Origin: Yponomeuta sedellus
Lineage: Eukaryota; Arthropoda; Insecta; Lepidoptera; Yponomeutidae
NCBI GenBank assembly: GCA_934045075.1
Contig: OW203745.1
Span: forward strand, 13,116,184 to 13,180,183
Reading direction: 5' to 3'
DNA: 64,000 nucleotides
Of the stretch, positions 29,040 through 39,205 are shown piece by piece. The notes beneath the pieces are model-generated. The model saw only the letters and a program-made list of their open reading frames with translations. It searched no databases and was not told where the DNA came from. Position numbers and translations under genes: made by a program. Position 1 is the first letter of the stretch; the number at the start of each line of letters is the position of its first letter.

Positions 29040-29165
29040 TTGCATGGAAGAAATTGCTGTCAGAAGTAAGGCCACGATTGTACCTCTTGTTTTGTAACTG
29101 TTGTGTCTGCAATATTTCATATTGTTTCATCTTAGTTTATATACTGAATAAAATTTATGAGTTTG
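29040..29165 (+). repeat. LINE-N 3' end, diverged
   Basis: TGGAAGAAATTGCTGTCAGA, AGTAAGGCCACGATTGTACC and a shifted ACTGAATAAAATTTATG signal. Confidence 0.5.
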
Positions 29166-29352
29166 TTTTGCCGACCCTACGAGTTTTTGTTTTGACGGAT
29201 GCTTCTAGATATTTCCTTCCACTGACAAGCGGAGAGCCGACAATTTGCAATACATCGCCGCCATTTTTATTCTTGGACTTCGAGCCCCATTCTTCCGGAC
29301 CACGAAAGCAAAGAGGAGTTGTTTTTTAGTGCGTATGTATATGTGTTCATGA

Positions 29353-29710
29353 TGAAGCGCTCGTGGCCTAGTCGAATCGAGGATTGGAATCAATCACTTG
29401 AGTTAAGGAACAAAGGGTCAGGTGCAGGGTGGGTGACCGTCCCCTGACTACCGCTAGTGGCATTTTTCCAAGCGCTTCCGTGCCTCGCAAGTCACGCTGA
29501 GCCGTCGGTACCGGCTGTCATGTATTGGCAGTCGTTAAACCATGTCAGAGGTCTTGATAATTTGAGGCCGTAAGGCCCGCCACTGTCTTACAATCCTCCA
29601 ACAACCGAGACTTGGTGGTGGATGGTGGAGTATGACCTAACCCACCTGCGATGCAAGAAGAAACCCCTGCCCCAGCAGTGGGGACATACAAAGGATTGAT
29701 ATCGATTTAT
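29353..29710 (+). repeat. 5S-SINE A, near full length
   Basis: GCGCTCGTGGCCTAGTCGAA, GGTGGGTGACCGTCCCCTGA through to CAGTGGGGACATACAAAGGA and TTGATATCGATT. The box A part has decayed (GTTAAGGAACAAAGGGTCAG). Confidence 0.8.
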
Positions 29711-30002
29711 GTTTCGCGTCCAAAATACCTCATTGTCTCAAGACAAATATGTAGAACCCAATGTGTGTAGCCAAGGAAGCATATGGAAGCATTATGGCTT
29801 CTATTACGGCTCGCACAATCTATAGCATGTTTTGTAATTTTTATTTTAACTTTATTGTTATATCTTAGGGGTATTAACAGCGAGCTTAATAAAACGATAG
29901 CGTTGATACTAAAATACAACAAATAGACCAATAACAGATACTTACATAATATTATTTGTAAAAAAAATATTACACTTTTGATAAAAGTGGTTTGAGGCTT
30001 TG
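29711..30002. other. Low-copy spacer
   Basis: No repeat or coding signal seen. Confidence 0.3.
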
Positions 30003-30115
30003 ATACAACGGCTAATGAATGTTGATGAAGCGAAAGAGAACTGCCAGGATCGTGGCAAGTGGCAAGTCCTAGTTACTTGGATACTCCTCCGGAATACAGG
30101 CCTAAGTTATGTAGT
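30003..30115 (+). repeat. LINE-K 3' end
   Basis: AATGTTGATGAAGCGAAAGA, CAGGATCGTGGCAAGTGGCA and a CAGGCCTAAGTTATGTAGTG end; the last ~35 codons of LINE-K. Confidence 0.65.
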
Positions 30116-30239
30116 GTAATGAAATATATATAGTTTTCTCGCTGTCCACTATCAACAATCTTGATAGTGGTCTTACTGTCAGAAGACAATTCATATAAAA
30201 ACTGAAAATACTGCCACAAACTTGACTGTTTTTCTTTAT

Positions 30240-30335
30240 AGTAAGATAAGATGAGAATATTCTTTATTGTACACTGGAAAATCAACAAATACAAAATCTT
30301 ACAAATTACATAGTACAATTGACGCCCTAGTATTT
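30240..30335 (-). repeat. LINE-N 3' end
   Basis: TAAGATAAGATGAGAATATT and CTTTATTGTACACTGGAAAA are the reversed polyadenylation/tail region. Confidence 0.6.
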
Positions 30336-30721
30336 AATGACCTGGCCTTAAATTTAGCGTCTAAGTATAAGACTGTCTACGAAAGCGAGTTCTTCAGAAT
30401 CTCTTCTACTTTTAACGTTTAATTTAACGAATACTTATCAGCCTAAAAGTGTTTGCCGTCAAACGAAGAAGGCGATTGATGTCAAAGAGGCTTTTTGAAG
30501 AAAGTTGAAGGCTCTAACGAACTGCCGAAATCGATAGGTACTGTTGGCAGCGTACTGTTGAAAATACACCGACCTTTATATGCCAACACCCTCAGTTATA
30601 GCGTGGCTTCGTTAAATTTGTAATGACACTAAAATATAAATTTAATACCATACATACTATCACTATTTGGATGCCATGTATCTGAAATAAAAAATATAAT
30701 AATATTATTATAACCCCGTTT
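30336..30721. other. Low-copy spacer
   Basis: No match within the window and no coding frame. Confidence 0.35.
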
Positions 30722-30990
30722 TGGAAGCGGGGAAAGGTTAGGCCATACATCACCACGGGGTACAAGGCCGGGTTGGTGGAGGATTGTAAGACAGTGGCGG
30801 GCCTTACTGTCAGAAGTTATCAAGCCGCCCATAAGGCCTCTGACATGGCTTAACGACTGACATTACATAAAGCCGGCATCAATGGCTTAACGTGCCTTGC
30901 GAAGCATGGAAGCGCTCGGAAAAATGCCACTAGCGGTAGTCACGGGACGGTCACCCATCCTGCACCTGACCGCGCCTGGAGAACTAGGTT
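30722..30990 (-). repeat. 5S-SINE A, 3'-truncated
   Basis: Minus-strand copy retaining box C (GGATGGGTGACCGTCCCGTG) and the body; the 3'-terminal GCAGTGGGG block and the 5' end are lost. Confidence 0.8.
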
Positions 30991-30994
30991 AACC

Positions 30995-31325
30995 AAAAAT
31001 AATTTGTGTGAGCTGAATTAAGTTCCGACGGACGATATTGTAAATAATGTAACTTTGTGTATCATTATAATAAATTGCTATATGTATTATATCTAACGGT
31101 TTATGTAAGTATATTATTTTTAAGTTTAAGTATGTATATTAATATTCATATTTGCACCAACTACCCGTATCACTTTTCCTTCAGTAACTCTCCATCGTAG
31201 GTTGTCTGGAAGAAATTGCTGTAAGCAATAAGGCCGCCAAAAGGTACGGTATCATTGTAATTATTTCATGTTTGTTTTTTCCTGGCGTACAATAAAGAAT
31301 ATTCTTATCTTGTTTTATCTTATAT
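30995..31325 (+). repeat. LINE-N, longer 3' region
   Basis: Extends LINE-N upstream: TTCCTTCAGTAACTCTCCAT, TTGTCTGGAAGAAATTGCTG, TAAGCAATAAGGCCGCC, then ACAATAAAGAATATTCTTAT and a TTATC-rich tail. The boundary at 30995 is a guess. Confidence 0.6.
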
Positions 31326-31361
31326 TTTATGCCCAGTCAGTCAGCGATTGATAGAAAGCAA

Positions 31362-31650
31362 ACATACATACATACATAACATCACGCCTGTATCCCAGAG
31401 GGGTAGGCAGAGACCAGTGGCTGCCACTTGCCACGATCCTGACAGATCACCTTCGCTTCATCAACGTTTATAAGTCGTTGCATGCACGCACGCCGGTTCC
31501 GGATACTTTTTATCTTTCCCTTGGCTAATAAATCCCCTATTTGGTCGATGTATGTCCGCCTGGGACGTCCCTTACCAGCCCTTCCACTCACATTCGCAAT
31601 ATATATTTGTTTCGTCAATCTTTCTTCCTTCATCCTCTCCACATGTCAAA
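31362..31650 (-). pseudogene. LINE-K C-terminus
   Basis: An 86-codon frame nearly identical to 20298-19996 (ERMKEERLTKQIYIANVSGR to DRGKWQPLVSAYPSG) with a four-unit (TATG) tail at 31362-31380. Truncated just before FGHM. Confidence 0.75.
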
Positions 31651-32079
31651 CATCATCTATGTATTTAAATTTATTGTGATGCAATTGCATAATAAGTTTG
31701 CTTCCCCTTTCCTATACATTTTTCCGTCAATATTCTACACTTCCAGTGAACAGCTAAGCCTACTTGTCTCGGTAACAGGCTTACAAATCTACTGCCGAGC
31801 ACGGGAATTACGAAATGATGGTAATAGATAAGTGTTAACGTTCTAGATAAATATTTGTGTGTACGGTTCGGCGTGGGTCAGCTTAAGAGTTACAGTTAGA
31901 TGCGTCATAATGCCTTCGGTAAATTGGACTGCGGGAGTATATGGCTGTATTTTTTATTTTACAAGCGACGTCCGCGGCTTCATTCACGTAGGTATCTGTT
32001 AAGTTGTTACATTTTTATTTCTTAAGGATATTTGTTAGTTTCCCTCCGGAACATTAATTGCAATAATTGTGTTTTTTTT
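31651..32079. other. Low-copy spacer
   Basis: No repeat recognised. Confidence 0.35.
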
Positions 32080-32165
32080 AGAAGCGGTCGTGGCCTGGTT
32101 GAATTGACTGATTAGAATCAATCGCTTAAGTTAAGCAACAGCAGGTGGGCTCAGGTGATTCGTTG
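32080..32165 (+). repeat. 5S-SINE A, head only
   Basis: AGCGGTCGTGGCCTGGTTGA, GTTAAGCAACAGCAGGTGGG; ends within the region between box A and box C. Confidence 0.7.
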
Positions 32166-32264
32166 CAATCCAGTTTGTCGTTTGTAGAATTATTATTAAA
32201 CGACATGTATATGGGATTGAAATTATTATTATTATCTTTCTTTTTTAATTTTTTTTATTATTTT

Positions 32265-32595
32265 TATTTTGGGACCCATCCAGTGATTTTTTATTTTTTT
32301 TGTTTTATTAAAGATTTAATCAAAATTGTCTATGAATTTAATTATTATCATTATTATTATTGAGTGTGATTATTATCGTGTGTGATTATTATTGTTATAT
32401 ATTTTGGCGACCGCTGAAAATCAGCGTCATGGTCTCTAACGATTATGGCTTAATATACTGAGCGGCGGCCATTTTGGTGCCTTATTTATTGTAGCAAGTA
32501 CTGTAATTATGTAGAACTAAAGTTACTTGCACGCTAAAGCATTATTGTTTTTGTTTGCTTCTGTTGGTTCCAAATAAACGTTTTCTATTCTATCC
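32265..32595 (+). repeat. LINE-S 3' UTR
   Basis: Split GGGACCCATCCAG and CGACCGCTGAAAATCAGCGT around AT-rich sequence, then GAGCGGCGGCCATTTTGGTG and a TTCCAAATAAACGTTTTCTA polyadenylation signal. The GCTGAAAATCAGCG hairpin landmark is common in lepidopteran LINE tails. Confidence 0.65.
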
Positions 32596-32753
32596 TAATC
32601 TATTTGCTCCTTGAGGGAGACTCTTAAGTGACATTCAAGAAGTGGTGAGAGTCGACCTTTATCTCTTAAAGCTAAAACATTCTCGCCAGTAGCAACACAA
32701 CACAGCACTAGTAGCACTTAGTGAGAGATAATAAAGATAGGATAAGAATATTC

Positions 32754-33050
32754 TGAAGCGCCCGTAGCCTAGTGGAACAATCACTTAGGTTAAGCAACAA
32801 CAGGCGCGGTCAGGTGATGGATAGACCACCTCGTGACTACTGCTAGTGGCATTTTTTCCAAGCGCTTTCGTGCTTCTCAAGGCACGTAAGGTCAGATTCG
32901 TGGTGCCGATTGTCATGTAATGGCAGTCGTTAAGCCATGTCAGAGGCCTTATGGGCGGCTTGATAACTTCTAACGGTAAGGCACCAATGTCTTACAATCT
33001 TTACGAACTCACTCTTGGCCCCGTGTTGGAATATGGCCTAACCTTCCTGC
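32754..33050 (+). repeat. 5S-SINE A fused to SINE-E
   Basis: GCGCCCGTAGCCTAGTGGAA to GGCCTAACCTTCCTGC, where the sequence switches directly into reversed SINE-E. The last ~45 bp of the 5S-SINE are lost. Confidence 0.75.
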
Positions 33051-33176
33051 CACGCTGGGCATGCGGGTTGGGGATCGCAGTTCGGTGGAATTGTACTGCA
33101 GGGGGCGCTGCTGCCCACCCCCCGGTTTATATCCCTTAGTTTGTGCTATTCTCTAGGCCGACACCACACAGCAAGA
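33051..33176 (-). repeat. SINE-E, 5' half
   Basis: CACGCTGGGCATGCGGGTTG to GGCCGACACCACACAGC. The tail is missing and the ACGACACCCGCGGGAAGAA segment has been deleted. Confidence 0.75.
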
Positions 33177-33631
33177 ATAACAATAAGAATGTGTAGTGCT
33201 CAACGAACTTACTTTTCCTCGATATAGTGTATGAGCGGGAGGCCGTATAGTAAGCGAGCGAGAGGACGCTACACGATACTTGAGATATAATAGTAAGTGC
33301 AGCAATCCAGTTAAGAATGTAACTGCTTAAAAAAGTTTTAGTTCTAAAAGAATATGACACTGTTGACTGTGGAACAACTTTGGTACGCATTTTAGAGATT
33401 CGTCCTCTGTTCCTATGACATAGGGTTACCAACGGCCGGTCCATGGCCTATGAATAACTAGCAGGCTCCATAACCCGCCCCGAATACAGGCTAATTACAT
33501 AAGGGCTACATTCGCTCGCGGGAGACGAGCAGAAAAAGTGTGACAACGACGGCGGTCTAACGAACCGTGGCGTCTTTGGAGAGGAACTGGTCCAAGACAC
33601 GAGGAAAAGCGGTTCATAGAGAATCAAAATT
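33177..33631. other. Low-copy spacer
   Basis: 455 bp without a repeat match, moderately GC-rich at 33480-33600. The 102-codon minus-strand frame has no known motif. Confidence 0.4.
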
Positions 33632-33982
33632 GTGTGTCGATTGTTGGGGCACGGGTCTCTTCCTGTATGGTAGAAAGGTTAGGCCATACTCCACCACGGG
33701 TCCAATTCCGGGTAGGTGGAGGATTGTAAGACAGTGGCGGGCCTTACTGTCAGAAGTTATCAAGCCGCCCATAAGGCCTCTGTCATGGCTTAACGACTGC
33801 CATTACATGACAGCCGGCACCAACGGCTTAACGTACCTTGAGAAGCACGGAAGCGCTCGGGAAAAATGCCACTAGCGGTAGTTTCGGGACAGTCATCCAT
33901 CGAGTAACTGACCGCGCCTGTTGTTGCTTAACCCAAGTGATTGATTCCAATCACTCGGTTCCGCTAGGCCACGAGCGCTTCA
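33632..33982 (-). repeat. 5S-SINE A, full length
   Basis: Complete minus-strand copy from GAAGCGCTCGTGGCCTAGCG at the right to GGCACGGGTCTCTTCC at the left, with box C altered to GATGGATGACTGTC. Confidence 0.85.
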
Positions 33983-34269
33983 AATTGCAAATTGTGTGTA
34001 CTAAAATTAAATAGCAGCTTATAATTTTTGTCACGTAAGTTTAGTAAATTGCGGCCCAAAGCTAGCTATAACTAAGCCGTATTTGAATAGGCTCTAAGCA
34101 AAAGGTCTATCTTTTCTCCTACGCAATCAAGTCTATCAGTTTATGAAACGCAGTGATGGGAGAATTAGTCAGTCAAAGCAACCTTATATTAACGTCACAT
34201 CTGTGGGTTAACTATCACATTTTTAACTGCTATTTATTGTTTTTTAGCCTGGAACATTGTTTCTTAATG
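33983..34269. other. Spacer with repeat U
   Basis: 34030-34135 is the inverted mate of 3192-3295 (GCCCAAAGCTAGCTATAACT, AAGCCGTATTTGAA). The rest is unassigned. Confidence 0.45.
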
Positions 34270-34895
34270 AATTAGGCTTGGTCCAGCACCTACTTATATC
34301 ATTCTAACAGCTTAATCGACCTATCTATCTATAATCAGCCCACATCAACCCACTGCTGGGCCTTGGCCTCCTTTCTACTGCGCCATTCCTCACGGTCCTT
34401 TGTTAATCTGATCCATTTCTGACCCGCAACCCTCACGATGTCGTTTAACCATCGTGTCGGTGGTCTGCCTACCAATCTCACTACTCCGATACTGCCCTGG
34501 TCCACCGGCCGTCTTCCCTTCTAGCCAAGTGTCCCGCCCATCTCCACTTCAACTTTCTGATCCGCTTACCAACGTCTTCAACCTTGGTTTTTACGTTGGT
34601 TACGCGTTCCACAAGCGATATGCCCAGCATGGGACGCTCTATCGCTCTTTTTGCAAGTTTTATTTTGTGCATATTTTGCTTGGTGAGCGTCGATGTTTTC
34701 GCACCGTAAGTAAGTATGGGCAGGACACATTGGTTGTAAACCTTGGTCTTAAGAGATTGTGAGAGTTCAATCTTAAAGACGTCGTCCAATTTACCAAATC
34801 TAGTCGACCTAGCCCACGGGAAAGACGAATCAATACGTACGGAGCCAACCAAGCCGCAGATTTTCCCACTAAGGAAAACATCGTGAGGAAAACTG
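34270..34895 (-). repeat. SINE-F split by a LINE
   Basis: 34270-34322 (AGGCTTGGTCCAGCACCTAC, CTTAATCGACCT) and 34801-34895 (TAGTCGACCTAGCCCACGGG, AACATCGTGAGGAAAACTGC) are the two sides of one SINE-F. Its tRNA-like head is absent. Confidence 0.75.
34323..34800 (-). pseudogene. RTE-type LINE, C-terminal ORF, nested
   Basis: Minus strand: KIELSQSLKTKVYNQCVLPI, LTYGAKTSTL, KLKWRWAGHLARREDGRWTR, then GRPPTRWLNDIVRVAGQKW and TKDREEWRS..AKAQQWVDVG (frameshifted), ending in an (ATAG)-like tail. These are the thumb/post-RT landmarks of RTE LINEs; the YADD catalytic motif is not included. TAATCGACCT (34313-34322) and TAGTCGACCT (34801-34810) are the target duplication, one mismatch. Confidence 0.82.
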
Positions 34896-34939
34896 CAAAA
34901 CATAATTAATAATTATAATAACTTCCACACAACACAATC

Positions 34940-35105
34940 ACTTGACCTAATCCCAAACTAGGATACCCCGGTCCATGGTAACCAGGCAAGTAAAACCAGA
35001 CTGAGGCCAATTGTACAATTGAACTGCGGCCCCCAGTGGGAATCGAATCAACGACCTCTGTCTTGGCACCCAAGCGTCTTAACGGCTAGACCAACGAGGC
35101 AGTCA
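34940..35105 (-). repeat. SINE-J, near full length
   Basis: Head at the right: TGCCTCGTTGGTCTAGCCGT and TTCGATTCCCACTGGGGGCC. The body includes TTCAATTGTACAATTGGCCT, the tail TATCCTAGTTTGGGATTAGG. Confidence 0.75.
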
Positions 35106-35164
35106 ACTCCATAAAAAAACGTTTTGATAGTGCCATAGGGATGTCGCGAAAGCTTCTCGCTAAC

Positions 35165-35497
35165 AAACCTTGTATGTATCCCACTGTTTGGGGCACGGGT
35201 CTCTTCCTGCATTGGAGGTTAGGCCATACTCCACCACGGGGGCCAAGTCCGGCGGGCCTTACTGTCAGAAGTTATCAAGCCGCCCATAAGGCCTCTGACA
35301 TGGCTTAATGACTGCCATTATATGACAGCCGGCACCAACGGCATAACGTGCTTCGCAAAGCACGGAAGCGCTCGGAAAAATGCCCCTAGCGGTAGTCCCG
35401 GGACGGTCACCCATCCTGCACCTGACCGCGCCTGTTGTTACTTAACTCAATTGATTGATTCCAATCACGTGGTTCGCCTAGGCCACGAGAGCTTCTA
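35165..35497 (-). repeat. 5S-SINE A, near full length
   Basis: Minus-strand copy with good box C (GGATGGGTGACCGTCCCGGG) and a ~24 bp deletion between CCGG and CGGGCCTTAC. Confidence 0.82.
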
Positions 35498-35774
35498 TAA
35501 TTTCAAAACTTTCATAATTTCAATTGAAAGCTTCTTACTTGGACCGACACGTTTTTATGTTTGTACAGAATTTTTCATGCAAATCTGAGCAACATTTAAG
35601 TAGGACGTCTACAAGAAGACGGTTGTATTATTTACTTGTTATGAAATGAGAGGTTTTTTTGGAAGGAAGGACTTTTTCCTGATACGGTTCATTTGATTCG
35701 TGAATTTTCTGTTCGACTTTGACGTTCGATAAAATGTAACGACTATTTAGAGCTAAGGTAAAATTATATTTCTT
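35498..35774. other. Low-copy spacer
   Basis: No repeat recognised. Confidence 0.3.
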
Positions 35775-35907
35775 TTTAATGCACTAACCCGTGCTAAGGA
35801 AAATTTTTAAAAACCTATTAAGAGGCTAAAAAGAGAATAGCCAGAGGTCGCGGGTTCGAATCCCGGCACGGGTGGAATTTTTAGCCTCTAAATAGGTTTT
35901 TTAAGGT
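35775..35907. repeat. SINE-G foldback
   Basis: Minus-oriented tail TTTAATGCACTAACCCGTGC...AAACCTATTAAGAGGCTAAA, a 5-nt junction, then plus-oriented TAGCCAGAGGTCGCGGGTTC to CTCTAAATAGGTTTTTTA. Same architecture as 27874 with another breakpoint. Confidence 0.72.
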
Positions 35908-36358
35908 AAAATTGTTAAAATACGTGTAACTCAAATCAGTTACATCTCTGAAACAAAAAAAATATTAAAAATAATTATTGCACAAAACACAAAGTATTTG
36001 ATACAAAGTCCTACAATTCAATTCAATTTACCCAAACGTAAAGTTTAGCAAATTTGCGCATACGATTTTGTAAGAATACCTGAAATTGATTTTCATGCGA
36101 CAAATGTCTTATCCTCCGAGTCTACGCTTTCAATTCGCAAGGGCGAGAATCCGCTCCCTGGTCAAAGGGCGTCCTACCCTACTCTACGTTTTCATATTAT
36201 TGGATACAAAATCGAGTAAAATACTACCCACTACTCCTTTTTTTGTACTGGCAACACTATGAAGTTGTTGCTTCGTGGCTGTCTGTTTGGATGGCTCATT
36301 CTGGCGATAGTTCTTGACTTGGTAGGTTGTGAATTGTGAGTTGTATGTGATTGAACTT
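35908..36358. other. Low-copy spacer
   Basis: 36150-36195 (CTGGTCAAAGGGCGTCCTAC) is a faint relic of the RTE segment seen at 9474. Otherwise unassigned. Confidence 0.4.
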
Positions 36359-36610
36359 GGCTATATTAGTCCACTGCTGGACATAGCCCTCCCCTAATGA
36401 GCACCACAACGCAAGGTTGTGCCATCATTGGGGGGTAATGCCCATAATCCCCACGCTGGCCATGCGGGTTGGGATCGCAGTTTGGTGGAATTGTACTGCA
36501 GGGGGCGCTGCTGCCCACCCCCCGGTTTGTGTCCCTTAGTCGCCTTTTTAAGACACCCGCGGGAAGAATTTGGGTTAGTGCTATTCTCTAGGCCGACACC
36601 ACGCAGCAGT
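36359..36610 (-). repeat. SINE-E, full length
   Basis: From the tail (reversed: ...GACTAATATAGCC) to GGCCGACACCACGCAGCAG. Intact by comparison with 40729-40984, with minor changes (CTGGCCATGCGG). No clear target duplication. Confidence 0.82.
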
Positions 36611-36919
36611 GAAAGTGAATCATTCGAATTAAACGTTTATGTTATAGCCGATACTGGATTTCAATTCACTATAGAAATCTATCGAATCTATCGAATGATC
36701 TCGACTGTACAAACAATACAGATTTCTCAAAGCCATAATTTATAAAGAAACTAATACAATTCGTCATACAACAGTATTGCATTTAGCAGTGCCTATTTTA
36801 ACGGGACCAAATATATAACAGGCAGTCTCGAAAAACATACAATTTCAGCTATTGCGCATAGGCTTTCTACGTAGGGATAGCAAAACAGAACACGAATTGT
36901 AAGGAGAAGGAGAGGTCGT
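36611..36919. other. Low-copy spacer
   Basis: No repeat recognised. ATCTATCGAATCTATCGAATG at 36678-36698 is a short local duplication. Confidence 0.3.
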
Positions 36920-37115
36920 AACGCAACTATAAACTCTCACATTCGAGAGGTCAAGAGTTCGAATCCAAAGACGATGTTTTCTAAGTTACGTTGATTTGTT
37001 TAAAGTACAAATACCACTTGCTGGATGTGAAGGAAAACAATGTGAGGAGATCCGAGTGTCTGAGCTATGGTCATACCTTACTGCTTGAAAATAGCAATCT
37101 ATTTTACAGATAAGA
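36920..37115 (+). repeat. Old SINE-F'-like copy
   Basis: Box-B-like GAGTTCGAATCC at 36956, CAAATACCACTTGCTGGATG and GAAAACAATGTGAGGAGATC follow in SINE-F' order. Strongly diverged. Confidence 0.5.
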
Positions 37116-37264
37116 AAACGCTCCTATTCATATTAGGTATGCTGTACATAATTTTTATACTATAATGTAAAAAAGTCAACTCTCACTCCATAACCAATAA
37201 TGCTTACAATTAGTAGGCTCGGACAGAGTGACTCATCTTAGTAACAAAAAACATACACAATTCA

Positions 37265-37400
37265 ATTCATTCAATTGGTAGAGCGCTGGCACGGATAGCC
37301 AGAGGTTGCGGGTTCGAATCCCGGCATGGGTGAAATTTTTAGCCTCTAAATAGGTTTTTAAATTTGTCCTTAGCACGGGTTAGTGCATTAAAAATAAAAA
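37265..37400 (+). repeat. SINE-G, 5'-truncated
   Basis: TTGGTAGAGCGCTGGCACGG, GCGGGTTCGAATCCCGGCAT, the AGCCTCTAAATAGGTTTTTA tail and TTAGCACGGGTTAGTGCATT end. Confidence 0.8.
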
Positions 37401-37434
37401 ATAATATAATCATGTAGGTACAGTGATATCGTTC

Positions 37435-37675
37435 CGATGTAAAACCTAACTGCAAAGTAGGTAGTCGGGGCTGTAAGTGATGCAATTTGCTTAAGCCAGA
37501 TGTCGCTGCCTGTACGTAATACAGAGAATAGTGTAAAGAGGTTCCAAATTTCACTGATGCCGATGAGTCGCCCATTGGCTCAATTGGTAGAGCGCTGGCA
37601 CGGAAAGCCAGAGGTTGCGGGTTCGAATCCCGGCATGGGTGAAATTTTTAGCCTCTAAATAGGTTTTTAAAACAT
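37435..37675 (+). repeat. SINE-G, full length with tRNA-like cloverleaf
   Basis: A 5' leader (GTAAAACCTAACTGCAAAGT, TGCCTGTACGTAATACAGAG) precedes the tRNA-like part at 37570-37641. That part has an acceptor half GCCCAT/ATGGGT, box A TGGCTCAGTTGG, anticodon arm CTGGC-ACGGAAA-GCCAG and box B GGTTCGAATCC. Position 33 is C rather than U, arguing against a functional tRNA. The tail is AGCCTCTAAATAGGTTTTTA. Confidence 0.8.
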
Positions 37676-37940
37676 ACACTGTTCTAAAAGGTATTATTCT
37701 ATATAACATATAAATATTTTAGTCTATATGGTCCATGGTTGTACTGCACCGCAGTCTGCGCTCGCGGGGTGGCACTCGGCACTTTCTGAAAATTGCCATT
37801 TATAGCAGCAGTAACCTTTCGTTTTTTTTCCTGTTTTGTTTTTGTGAATGTTATGATTAGTAATATGTTTTAAGTTTGTTTTGTTACTGTGGCGTGTGAA
37901 CTGTTTCTATAATAAATCTTTCTTCTTCTTCTTCATAAGA
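37676..37940 (+). repeat. LINE 3' UTR with (CTT)n tail
   Basis: TGTTTTGTTACTGTGGCGTG, TTCTATAATAAATCTTTCTT and a CTTCTTCTTC tail at 37918-37935. It reads as a LINE end by its polyadenylation signal and tail. No second copy in the window. Confidence 0.5.
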
Positions 37941-39082
37941 GTAGCTTCCGAGTAAAAAAAAATGGTCGCTCGGTCCGAGTGTACTAAGATCGTGAATACC
38001 CAGCTTAAACGACGGTGTTTTAGGAGGCCGTTGCTATCAGTACCAACAAAACGGGAACAGAACTCAGACACCGGCCCCTGGGGGGTCATATTTTATATCG
38101 GCTCATGTCTCGCGGAGTACACTTTTGTTTTATATCGAGGCGGGAAATGTTACACTTTTTTGGCGCTTTCTTGAGTGCAAATGTTCAAGAAATGTTCCAT
38201 CTCTCTTTAGGCAGCCTACGCAGCCGAATTGGGTAAAAAGGTTCTCAAGTGGTGAATATAAATCAGCGTATAAAATTTTGTGAAACTTGGTAGCAAAATT
38301 AACAAACTTCTTGCGCATGGAAACCTTTCAGACTAAATGCGTTTTGACCCTGAGCCATTTGTTTAGGCCGAGGCCGAAGCCCAAGACCGTACATGTTTTC
38401 ACGCGCCGAGACCCAACACAAACCATATTAAGGCCAAGGGCTGAGACTATTGTTAAGGTTTATCAAACTTGACAATCTTGAAGTAGGGTAAAAGTTACTA
38501 TAATACAATGCGAATAAATAGATAAGATAAGAAAATGTACGATAAAATGTACGGTAAAATGTACAATAACGTGAGCTTGTGACGGTCTACAAACAGGTCT
38601 ACTGGTGAAATTTTTTCAAATTTCACCAGGTAGTCGTTTGGGTTTATGGAATGTTTTAGGTTGAAGTCTTGGCGTTCACATACCCCTCGTAATTTGTGAC
38701 GCGGATGGCCGAAGGCCGAGTTCGATCCAACATGGCCGAATACCGAGTACCACGCAATGCGGAACTTGGGGCGACCATATGGCCACAAGAGCAAAAGCCA
38801 GATAACAGAGAAAAAATAAAGGTTTCTTTTCTGGCTTATAGACTTCGAATTTTCTTATTAATTTACAAGGCTTTAGCCTATAGCAGTAGTTGTTAATTTA
38901 ATAAAATACTCTCACGCTCTACCTCCACTTTTATTGTGCCTTCCTTAAAGGTCTGTCCACATAACAAAGGGCCACAACGACATACACTAAAATAATCTAT
39001 ATGCTTACAAGTTTAGTGACTAGTATCCGAATCATCATCTACAGTTCCTTTTATCCTCGTTGCAAATTTAAAATATATATAC
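37941..39082. other. Low-copy spacer
   Basis: Longest non-repeat interval of the central part (1.1 kb). Open frames of 60-98 codons have no shared motif. Contains the hairpin at 38602-38629 and a short ACGTACGGTAAAATG-like repetition at 38536-38560. Could hold distant regulatory sequence; nothing supports that directly. Confidence 0.45.
38602..38629. repeat. 12-bp perfect hairpin
   Basis: CTGGTGAAATTT-TTTC-AAATTTCACCAG. Confidence 0.65.
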
Positions 39083-39205
39083 ATACATACCTCACGCCTG
39101 TATCCCAGAGGGGTAGGCAGAGACCAGGGACTGCCACTTGCCACGATCCTGACAAATCACCCTCGCTTCATCAACGTTCATAAACCGTTGAATGCACGCA
39201 CGACA
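39083..39205 (-). repeat. LINE-K 3' end
   Basis: (TATG)n tail, reversed CCTCACGCCTGTATCCCAGA and GATCCTGACAAATCACCCTC. Confidence 0.7.

Noticed and set aside
33567..33875. Conserved small protein family (GTGLFLHRRKVR..STTGAKSG type frames seen many times)
   Set aside because: These frames are the 5S-SINE translated on its minus strand. Stops and frameshifts vary freely between copies, as expected without selection.
37570..37641. Possible functional tRNA gene
   Set aside because: It folds into a near cloverleaf, but C replaces U at position 33, and the same leader, body and tail surround every other copy, so it is the head of SINE-G.
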